Positions 1-11,723 of a stretch of DNA of 64,000 nt are shown here, piece after piece (position 1 is the first letter of the stretch; each line of letters begins with the position of its first letter). Source of the DNA: Apostichopus japonicus (Eukaryota > Echinodermata > Holothuroidea > Aspidochirotida > Stichopodidae); assembly GCF_037975245.1 (NCBI RefSeq), contig NC_092576.1, positions 12,143,111 to 12,207,110 of the forward strand, in the 5' to 3' direction. Under the pieces are notes generated by a model. It worked only from the letters and a program-made list of their open reading frames with translations. It searched no databases and had not been told where the DNA came from. The translations under genes and the position numbers were made by a program.

Positions 1-4
1 TACT

Positions 5-356
5 CAGTGGCGTAGGAAGGTACTTTTGAGTGGGGGGGCTGAAGACTGATGGCCGGCCTGGGGGAGGGGTCTAAGGGGAGGGGGTGTCCCCCTACCCTTT
101 GGAATTTTTTTGCATTTCCAGGTGGCCTCAGATGCAATTTGGTGCAATATAGCACACTTCAACCCACCCACTCCATTTTGTATATAATTTTGCATTTTCA
201 CCTGGCCTTAGATGCAATTTGGTGCTCCAAATGAGATTTTTTTCTCATTTGGAAGTGAAAAAGGGGTTTTCTGACTTGCGAAGCGCGGAATGATACTTCC
301 GCCCCTCCATATTTTTCACTGGGGGGGCTGGCGCCCCCCCGGTCCCTACGCCCTTG
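5..356. mobile_element. hAT-like MITE with 8-bp TSD (left copy cut by the window edge)
   Basis: Begins CAGTGGCGTAGGAAGG and ends CCCTACGCCCTTG, an imperfect terminal inverted repeat. It is followed by TATCTACT (357-364); the last four bases of the same word (TACT) precede it at positions 1-4. It sits in the FDPS intron immediately after exon 9. Confidence 0.75.
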
Positions 357-367
357 TATCTACTAAC

Positions 368-502
368 CTTTAGTAGTTTCCTTTGTTCAGCAGAAACCCT
401 CTTCAGTGCTTGTACCACCAACCAGCTGCATTTGTTTTCCTCGATATCCGTTCCGATCTTACCGATGACGGCAGGGTCGCCATAGCAGTCCATAAAATCG
501 TC
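368..502 (-). CDS. FDPS: FDPS exon 9 (second aspartate-rich motif)
   Basis: Encodes [20 protein letters not shown] then [20 protein letters not shown] and RKLLK. DDFMD is the SARM that binds IPP with Mg2+. Acceptor GCATGCAG|GAC; donor CTAAAG|GTTAGT. A MITE begins only 11 nt into the following intron. The remaining C-terminal exon(s) are not in the window. Confidence 0.95.
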
Positions 503-3500
503 CTGCATGCACATAACGGAAGGGGGCGAATATTTCAAAGAAAAGTCACTTTAATAAATACAGATTTGAGGGATGTAGGGGCATGTAGTACATTTGCTCC
601 TTGAAGGTCTATGGACACCTACGAATTACTAATCACTCTTACTAAATAATCTATCTTCTCTCCATCCCTTGTCTACTAATCCCCTTACATCTATCTCTTT
701 GTGTTCATCATGCTCATTAACCTGTCTGTATTCTGTGAGTGTTTTTGTCCCTCCTTTAACTGTTACTTGTCATTTAGCTTTCGAAGAATATCCTGCTAGG
801 ATCGAAACGTCAGGCCAACTTACTTTAACACACTCTTATAGGCATTAGAAATCATGAAAAAAAAGATGCAACTCCCATCAAAATCCATCAAAGACTGACC
901 ATTTTACAAGCCTTTACTTAATTCTAGTTTCATATATGTATAAACGTTTACTAAGTATGTACATTGATGATGTAAAGGGAGTGAATGCCTAAGTTTCTGT
1001 AGTGTTATCCCTTTGTGTTAACAACCTTCAATTTCAAGGACACTGAACACAGGTTTGTGGGCCCTAAGGGCAATGTTTTTGAAATACCTTATTGTCTTCT
1101 TTTTGAAAAGAGGAAACATCACTTTAATCAAATGATACATGTGGGCTTGTAAATTAGGAGTTAACTTATTTAAGGAGTAACATAAGAAATGTTGATGAGT
1201 GGGACACTCCATATCCTGGTTTGCATAAAATGAGTTTCCCCAGATTTATCAAAGCTTCAAATGTGTTTATCTTGGAAACGAAAAGAGCTCTCTGAAAGAT
1301 TTGAATGAGATGATCAAACACAATAAAATGTGCTGAATATGGGGCTTATTGGCTAGGGAATACCAACACGTATCAGCAAAGATAATAATGATAATGATCA
1401 TAATAATCATAATAATAATAATGGACATTTATAATGCGCCGATATCCGTAAAAAAAAAACGCTCATGGCGCAGTGACACAAACAGTGCAACAGCATTAAA
1501 CATAGTAAAAGATGAAAATGCAAGGAAAAATGGGCAACAGTGAACAATTAGTTAATTAAATTAATTAGTTTTCATCAGATGTCTTCTTAGCAGTGTTTGT
1601 ATACAAAACCACGATTACTGATTTCAGTCTTTTTCTTTATAGAAACTCAGAAAATTAAAAGAGATGAGAAATCGTAATTTCCCGCTATTTTGGTGTTTTC
1701 AACGTTTAATAATTTTGTTTTCATGAAATGCTGAGATATACCTGCTTCTCATCTTTGGCATCTGTGTAACAACTTTGATACCCATATCGTATAGCAATTT
1801 GCCATGTTACAAGGGATAAACATTCCTCTCTGTTAAAGGTACGCTGTATTGGCCCCAAATATGCTAGATATTCAAATATGGTCACCTTTAATCAAAATTC
1901 TCAAACTGTTTTCATTACAACCTTCGAGGAAAGTTTCCTCACTGGGACATTCAGTCATCTTGTGTGTTCCTTAAAAATGTCTGAGAACAATTTGGAGAGT
2001 AAAAACCTCCAGGAAAGTAATTTTTGAAAACTTCTAGCAATTATAGCATGCTATAATTTCGGGCCTATACCGTCTACCTGTAAGGGATCTACTGTTCTTA
2101 AAGACTTTCCGATTATTATCCTGATATTCCGATGCTGAAGTGGACTATTGATTAACAAAAACAGCTGGAGAAATTTTCTGCCTACTTGGGTTAAACAACT
2201 GCCTCCTAATGGCAAACATTGTACGGTGAAGGTATGACTTTTATCAAGTTTTGATGATATTTTGTAACCTAGGCACCTGGCAACAGTGGAGTGAAACAAT
2301 GTCGTCATGGCAATTCAGCTGAATATGTTTTATGTCTTTCTTTAGCAATTTTCCATTCACTTTTTTTCACAGCGGAAAATAATATTTCTGTCAAGAGGTT
2401 GCATTCTGTTATGAAATACATAGAATACAAAAAACTCTAACATAAAAATATGAATGTCAATATGTATAGCTTCCTTTGGTTCCCTTGGCAACCACAGGTG
2501 TTTCCGTGGCGAGGGAGTCGACTTTGTCACCATAGTAATAAAGAGTAAATGTCGATCGATACCATCAAGGGATGGGTTGCAATGCTATAAAACTCTACAC
2601 TTCTGTAAATAAAAGAGTTAGCAGTAAGTTTTTATTTATTTAAAAAAAATTTTTTTTACCGCAGTCGGGTCGCTACTCAATTTCACAGCCGCAGTCACCA
2701 AAAGTGTAAACATTTAAGCTATCGTTCACCGATTATCTTTCGAAGCGTATTGCAACGACGGAGAGATCGAGGAAGTTTAACCGTTGGCTCACCTGTACTT
2801 GGAAAAAGTGACCCATCTCCAGTAAAATGGTCTTGGCATTTTCATGGGAGTCCTTATCTAAATTGCCGACCTGTTGAAAGGAATGCAGACATTTATTTTA
2901 AATTTTTATATGAAACTGAAAAGTATACCACTTTGGGATTATATAATAGCTTGTAAGTCATAAATTGTGCCATTTAATTTTATTCCATAATTTCTCCAAC
3001 TTTTAGAAGTATCTTCAAACACATTACGATATGTACATTTAAAATCACTATAAATAACCTGGTTTATTAGGTAATAGAATGGGGGGTTGGTTTGGTATTC
3101 AGTCTTTCTTTCTTTACAAAATTTCACTAAACTGCTCATATGCTATGATGTCATGAAGAAATATCCTTGGTTTTTTTTTTGTCTAAATTAATATTTTGAT
3201 TTTTCTTATATTAAGAAGCAGACACTTTTTACATTGTACGATTAAAACCCCAGTGATCTCTACACCAATTCTGCCACTAAAGGGATATAGGATGCTGTTA
3301 ATAAACACTACCGCTTTCTCCGAAACGCATAGGATACATCTATTGACTATTTTTCATTATTTAAATAATAATATCAGTTTTACCGACTGAAAACAAAATT
3401 CCGTTTTAAGGTAGCATACCCAAAGATGGCATTGAGATAAATCTGTCAGCTGGATGTGAATATTGTCTGGAATAGGCTTGAGGGGTGTCCAAGGGGTGGG

Positions 3501-6500
3501 GGGGGCGCTCTCCCAGTCAAGCCCAAAAATCGAGCCTATCTAGTTCGGCAAAAACCTTGACAAAAACTGCAGTCTCTTAAACTTTGGATCGTTACAGTAA
3601 CGTGAGCTCATCGCCGGTTGTACATAAAATTTCTGTCGTAGTTATCAAAGAAGAGATCTCTTGAAACACGTTTTAAAAAGTTTCGAGTCAAACTAATTGT
3701 TTATATTGCACCTTAAATTGCATTTCCTAAAGCACTCTTTAGTTCTGCCAAAACTGCTCGAGTGAGTGAGTGAAAATCTTGATTCAATCATCGAGTAATA
3801 GTCTGCATACAAATTCACCGGGTCTGTTCATAACTATTGATGAAGAGATCTTTTAAGAGATTCAAGTCAAACTAATTGTTTGAAACAACTTAATTAGTGT
3901 TTTATCTGAAGCTTTCTTTTGTTCTGCCAATCTGCAGAAGTGAAATCTTGGGATTCTATCGCCAAGATTCACCCTGGCCTGTACCCATGCGTTTCTCGAG
4001 GTCGTGTCACTCTTACGACCTGGGACCATTTTCGGAGACCTTTACACAGTACAGACTATATGCACGTTAGGACACTGATAGGACAGCCCCTCTGATAAAG
4101 TCCTGGAGAGCCCTGTTACATGTGAAGGCCATATGGCTTAAACTACTAATTTAACAACGCCACTGGATTTACCTGTAGTTTGTCTGGGTTTCGCTTTGGC
4201 AGGTTGTTGCTTATGACTGTAATATATACTTATTCATATATATATATATTCATATGTAAATATGTTCATATATATTCATATATATATTCATTTATATATA
4301 TTCATATTCATAAGACGTTAACCTTGCATAAAAAAGTTCCCAAAAGTATTATTAAAAGAAATCATTCTTACTTCATTGTTCTTTTTCTTTAAGAAATCCT
4401 CTTCTACTTTTAATAAGAACTTAAACTTATTAGCAAAATTAGAATAGTTTGGTTTAGAATTGTCTAATTTTACAATTAAATATATAATATTTTGCATTTG
4501 GTATGAAAAATTGATTGGATGTCTTAAGTAATCGATTAACCCAAAGTGAATTTTTAAGGGGTCCATTATAAAATTATCTTTTACACATGTTTCAGACGTT
4601 TCTCTCCAAAAATATATTCATATTAATATTCATATTAATATTCATATATTTTCTTTCATACCGTGTCAATATCATGTGAAACCGCGTTACACCAAATTTT
4701 CAGACTGACTGAATACCTGAAAGCTGCTTTTGGGCTATAACGACACAAATGACTCACCATGTACATCGCCAGGGCAACGGGCAGGTAGAAAGAATAAAAA
4801 GCTGTCTTCCATTTCACTATTGCATCATATCTGTCAAATAAAGAGAAAGTTAAAATAAAATTAACCACTGGGGTAAAGAAATTTCCTTGTAGCATATCAG
4901 TTAAACACACAACCTCTCCCTCCCTAACCCATCCCAACCCTCGCCCCTACATGCTTGTTCTTCTAACATAACACTCACATCTTTTCAATTTTCCGTCGAA
5001 AGAACGGCAATCAAATCCCGATGAAAGAGCTCCCTGACATTTTGATGATACTTTTTGATTATCTGAAAGCTCAAGTTAAGATGACGATGTAGTAAAATAC
5101 ATCCTCCTTTCAACTTCACACAAAACTTCAAAAGTAGTTATTAGCACGACCTTCCGTTAAGACCTAATTTATAGTAGAAATATGCCTTCAAATGCACCAT
5201 TCACCGTCTGAAATTCCATTTTTTTTCTGTTTCTGGAGGAGGGACCCAATACCCCTTTACGTGGGATTTGACTTCAACCACTCCAGAGTCACATCCCCCC
5301 CCCTCACCCTCTCCTTCAAATACCCTGGATATGCTTCTGTCCCTTCCAGAAAGTTTTGTACCCCTATCTAAGTCATTCAGTAGAAATCTAGAATCCGGCA
5401 GACCACCCAACCCCCTTCCCCACCCTATGAAATGCATGCCACTGACAGGTGGTTCGTGTCACGACTCGTTTACGACATTGACAGGGTCTCCATGAGCAGC
5501 AAGTAGGCAAAAAAGTTTAAGTAGGCTTTATAAAGTGTCCTAAAGCAGGTTCAGGGATATATCAAAAGCCAACAGCCCCCCCTCCAAGAAAATATTAATT
5601 AATTTTTTTAATCATGCTGCGAAAGTGTCCATTAGCTATAGGGTGCATCCTAAACCCCGCCGTTTGTACTGAACGGCAGGTTTTTTCCAGTTGGTTTGCT
5701 GAGTGATCAGTCCCATCTTTTCACAAATTAGTTCAGCTGCCTATTCGTCTATAATGCAACTCATCACACAGCTAGTAGCCAAATCACTATCAGATCAAGG
5801 CAGATATGGCAAGGTGTGAACAAATCAACTCTTCTACAAACTCAACAGTCTGTTTGCAGGAAAGATAAAGTTTCAGTAAGTTGAAGTCAAGAGAGCTGAA
5901 AAATGCAACTTATTGGTTAATGGACTAATTCTCGTCATGTCTTTTGAAGACTTTAATACTCCAAGAGTTATATATGAAACTGATATAATAATATACAAAT
6001 AATGAATGGTTATGAGTGCAATAGTGCAAATATTTCATGAGCTGAAAGATGGAATGTTCCATTCAACGAGGCGCAGCCGATTTGAATGGAACAAATTACA
6101 TCTTTCAACGAATGAAATATTTGCAATATTGCACGAATGGAAACCATTCATTATTTGTTTTATACAACACCTTCAAATTTGGATATAATTGGATGTAAAA
6201 TGCACTCATGCAACAGATTGTTTTGAACAGACCGGTTTCTCTGCTCTCTTACCATTGAAAAAAGTGCTATCAAAAAAGTATAACACATGGTTCTATTTCA
6301 AAGAGTGCAATAGAGCGGAATTTGCATGCAATCGACGAGCAATTGACCAATCAAATGGCCGGAATATAATTAGGTTTTGTATAATATATAATAACTCACC
6401 TCTCTTGAGTATATCTGTCAAGATTATTGTCCCCTTCGCATGTCTCGGAGGTCATCAGGTCTAACGCCTGTCCAACGATCGTTTGGTAGTTAGTCTTTTC

Positions 6501-9215
6501 GATAGAAAAAAATCGAAATGATATAAGTCAGAGGTTATTGCCTTACAACACTTTTAAAGACTAAACGATACCCACCTTGGTTAAGAATAGAAATATTGAA
6601 AACGGATGGAAACAGTTTATCGAGTCCCTCTCGTAGCCGGCTGAAAGAGGACCAACGTTTGTCACGATCACAGAAATTGTATCCACGTTTCATGTGGATC
6701 TTCCTGACACTTTTATTTTATTTATTTCTCTCTTTCTCTGTGCTGCTAGCCCCCCCCCCCCAACCCCCACCCCATGCACACCCACTCCTCTCTAAGCACT
6801 ACACTTCTACTAAGGAATCAAAAATATGCTGAGATAACAGTTTGACACTGTTCACATATTAGTATTATACCTATGGTACCACCACTTTCACAATTATGTA
6901 TTTGTAGGTATTGTATGTATTAATGCAGATTAATGCAAATTAAGGCAGAAAGTTTTGTAACCGTTCTGATCTAAGCGATACACATCTCCATACCATGTGT
7001 TATCAAAACGTTTCGCAATGTACTTCAGAAATGTTATAGAATGTTTCCTACATCTTTTATTTTGGCTATGTATAAAGCTGCCATTACTGAACCATGGAAG
7101 GAAGCAGTTATCCTTATGACTAAAGTTTCAACACACAACAAGCCTGATATGGATTATATATATAGCAAAAGGTTAGGCCGAACATTTCCAAACTGTTTTG
7201 TGTGTTAGGTTACCTCATGGAAGAGTTCAAGTATGTTAACATAGTATGGCTCTGAGCTGATGTGCTTCTTCAGTAGCTTGTAGATGGCTGCTTCCACGTA
7301 GAAAGAATCGTTTATTGCATCGTGACCTTTGACCTGAGCAGAGGGAAATAAAACAAAAGGCTATTATGTATGAGTATGATTAGGGTGTGGTAGTCACGTA
7401 CATCGATGGCTGGTTGTGTTTACAATGGCTTTGTAGTACTTTCAAGCACTCTAGTAGTACTTGAATAATTTTCTTGTTTACAATTACGTTGTAGTACTTT
7501 CAAGTATTACTCAGCACTCTAGTAGTACTTGAATAATTTTTATGTTTTCAATTGCGTTGTAGTACTTTCAAGTATTACTCAGCACTCTAGTAGTACTTGA
7601 ATAATTTTTTACGAGTACTAGCTTGTACTCACAGTGGTGTTTTGAAAGCAAACTACTGCAGCTTATATTAAGTGCAATCGGCATCCAGAAACTACTTGAA
7701 TTGAAATGACGAGATTGTAATAAATTGTCATTTCAACATTTTTTCAGAAAATTTTTGAATTGTAAGCTTGCAGAGAAAAGTCAGTATTTGAATAGCGTAA
7801 AGATATTCTTATTTTGATCGCACTTATAAGCTGCTGTAGCAAGCAGCCCAGACTTAATCCATCAAATCAAAGTTTGTCAGACTAGAATTTAATCTGAATT
7901 CCTACCACATATTAGATAATACAGCACAAAGTGTATCAAAGTTTGCTCTCGAAATGTGATGGATGGGTTATTAACATTTTTAAATGTCTGTAGAGTGTTT
8001 GAAAACATTCCGGAGATATAGATGGAATGACGTTAGTTACTTTCATGCACTGTGCTCGAGTGTTTTTGCTTGGCTTGAAACATTAAAAGTCGAGAAACAT
8101 TGATGATGCAACAACAGAGCCATAGCTAATAGATGTCACATCTTTGACTAATATTTCAAAGTTTTCATCAACTGAAATCATATTGCCAAAAATTTGTCGG
8201 CAAAGAAAGGATAGAATTTTATTTTTTTCAAAGAATTCTTGTAGGAGGGGAGAGGAGGGGGTGTATGTGGGATTGTTGGAGGAGACAATTTTCAAGACTA
8301 CTCCACAGTTTCTGTGCCAAAACAAGTGAGGAAAAACCACAAAGTCACAGTATCAGTACTGAGGTGCATCACAAGTGGTCTGCTGGTCAGAGTCGTCTGG
8401 AGGTGCCGGTCACCAAGACAAACAGCTATGGGAACAGAGCATTATGCATGGCTGGGCCACGCCTCTGGAATGAGCTGCCAGCTGAACTCAGAACTGATTC
8501 TAGTCCAACAACATTCAAGTCAAAGCTGAAAACCTACCTATTTAGACAGCATTACTGCAATTTATAAACTGTGTATTCAACTCTATTCATGTGCAGTACT
8601 CCCAACACACTCAAACGTTCTTTTTTTTATTCTTCATACTCATCTATATTGTATTTTATTCTGCAGTTTTACTACATATTATGTGTCATATATTTTTTTT
8701 ACTGTTACATAGTATTTTAGAGCACTTTTGTGGATTTTACTCTTTATAAAATAAAATAAATTATTAAACATTATTATTAAGTGGATGAGAAGTACTGTAC
8801 GGTTTAAAAGGTTTAACTTACCTTAAGATACCAGCAGGGACTGCCTCTCCTAGTCTTCGACTGATCCATCATGTCATCAGCGATGAGGAAATATGATTGA
8901 AGCTAGAAGAGAAGGAGGAATTGCAGACGAAAGAGTAAAAGACTATGAAATATGATTGAAGCTACAAGAGACGGAGGAATTGCCCACGTAAAGGAGTAAA
9001 AAGACTATGAAATATGATTGAAGCAACCATAGAAGGAGGAATTGTCAGCTTAAAGAGTTTAGACTACCAAATATGGCTCTATGGGATATTGTGTGCATTA
9101 CTGATCATAGAGAATTGAATGAATATACAAACTCCTATAATTCACTGAAAACTTTGCTGTGGACAATATTGTATACTAGACTTTACAGTGTAAAGTGAAT
9201 ACACTGTGATAATAT

Positions 9216-9258
<43 letters not shown>

Positions 9259-11676
9259 GTATATATTTATATATGTTTATATACAGTACTGTGGAAATCT
9301 GCCACGCTAGCTATTCTGTGGTCCCTTCCAAACTTACACACCATCTCTGCACCATGGTGGTTCATGGTCATAATGTAAAGCTTTGGAGAAGTTAAGTGTG
9401 CTGTCTAGCTATGCACACCATCATAACACACTATGTGCTTCAGTTAAAACTAGAAATGATTTTAGCATAACTCACTGCTATGGCCTTCTGTTATAACTAT
9501 AGGAATATGTGATAAAGATTCCATCCTTCAGTCTGGGATGACCAGGCCTCAAAATTCAGGCTATTTACTGGCTATAAAATGCCAGAGGATATAGCTATGG
9601 AATTCTAGACCTGATATTGCTTTAAGAGCATCTAGTAAATTTTCAATCTCCACACACCAACCAAACACCAATATTTGTTTGCTTTCATTATAATGCCCTC
9701 AACAACCATACAAGTAAACAATCCTACCACCAGTTAGTCTAGTTTAACTTTAGGAGTATATACTAAAATTACAACCTCCACACACCATCAAAACACCAAT
9801 ATTTGTTTGTTATTATCATTACATAGTCTTCCCATACAAGTAACACACTCCTAACACTAAGTTATTCTGTTTTACATTTAGGAGTATCTGGTAAACTTAC
9901 CAGCTCCACACACCATCCAAACACCAATATTTTTGTTGTTGTTATCATTACATAGTCTTCCCATACAAGTAACACAATCCTAACACCTGTTAGTCTGTTT
10001 TAACTTTAGGAGTATTTACTAAATTTACAACCTCCACACACCATCCAAACACCAATATTTGTTGGTTATTATAACATAGTCTTCGACAAACATACCAATA
10101 ACACAATCCTAACACCAGTTATTCTGTTTTTTACTTTAAGAGTCTATCTAAACTTACCAGTTCCACACACCATCCTAACACCAGTTATTCTGTTTTTACT
10201 GTAGGAGTCTATCTAAACTTACCAGCTCCACACACCATCCTAACACCAGTTATTGTTTTTACTGTAGGAGTCTATCTAAACTTACCAGCTCCACACACCA
10301 TCCTAACACCAGTTATTCTGTGTTTTACTGTAGGAGTCTATCTAAACTTACCAGCTCCACACACCATCCTAACACCAGTTATTCTGTTTTTACTGTAGGA
10401 GTCTATCTAAACTTACCAGCTCCACACACCATCCTAACACCAGTTATTCTGTTTTTACTGTAGGAGTCTATCTAAACTTACCAGCTCCACACACCATCCT
10501 AACACCAGTTATTCTGTTTTTACTGTAGGACTCTATCTAAACTTACCAGCTCCACACACCATCCTAACACCAGTTATTCTGTTTTTACTGTAGGAGTCTA
10601 TCTAAACTTACCAGCTCCACACACCATCCTAACACCAGTTATTCTGTTTTTACTGTAGGAGTCTATCTAAACTTACCAGCTCCACACACCATCCTAACAC
10701 CATGGCCTTCTCTAAATTTGCATCCGTCAGCTGTGAAGAAGATGCCAAGTACCTAAAAGAAGATATAACCGATAAACCTCTGTTTCGCTTTCCATGTGGG
10801 ACGTTGTAACTCAAGACCTGCAAAATTGATATCAAATGAAAAAAAAAAAATAAAAACAAGTGATATTAATAAAATTTGATATTTAAGCGAGGACCGACTT
10901 GATTAACAGTTGAATATTACAAAATGGCTAAAGTCTGTTCTTATTTGAATTGAATTTGAATTTATTGTCCTCAATCGGAAACTCGGCATACACAGGTCGT
11001 TAACGTAAAAAGAAAAGAAACAAAGAGAAAAGCAATAGTATAAGTATCAATAGACTGCGATACACATACAGTAATACAAACATATATACAGCAAGTCCTA
11101 CAAATAAGAAACTTATCTTCTCACTTGTGAATTAAATATATGGATAGAATTAGGCACAAATGAGTATCTTTAGCGGCCCCTAAGTGTACATGGTGGGTAC
11201 AAACGCAGTCCAGAGCGGTTGTAATTATAGTGCTGAAACAAAGGGTGTGTTGGGTCTTGCATGATATATATATATATATATTCCTTCTCATTACGTTTTC
11301 ATTTATATATATTCATTTGCCTTTGTCATTTACCTCCATTCCATTAACATAAAGTCTGTTCAAAGTATCTCTTTCGAGATCCGGCTTTAGGAATCACAAA
11401 TGATTTTCAAGTAAGATAGCATCATGTTTGATCTCTAGAGTAAGGCAAAATATGTCACCAAAAACAGAACTAGCATTGTTCGATACAGGTGTCAAACGCC
11501 TACAGTGAAATTACTACCTTCCTAAACCGGTTTCGAACCTCTGGATAAATGTCATACAATCAGCGTCCATGGCCTAGTTGGTTAGGGTGTCCGCGTACAA
11601 AGCGGGAGGCCCGGGTTCGAATCCCGGTGGAGGCTGGAAGTTTTCATTTGCCTTTGCCGTTTACCTCCATTCCATT

Positions 11677-11723
<47 letters not shown>

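Noticed and set aside
245-538. 97-codon ORF as a complete small protein
   Set aside because: Its centre is FDPS exon 9; the ends are intron and MITE sequence read in frame.
5201-5495. Overlapping ORFs of 75-78 codons on both strands
   Set aside because: Pro/Gly-rich translations of CCC/GGG-rich sequence with no motif; an intronic shadow.
11563-11634. Functional tRNA-Cys(ACA)
   Set aside because: Acceptor-stem mismatch, non-standard anticodon and a SINE-like tail shared with a nearby headless copy.
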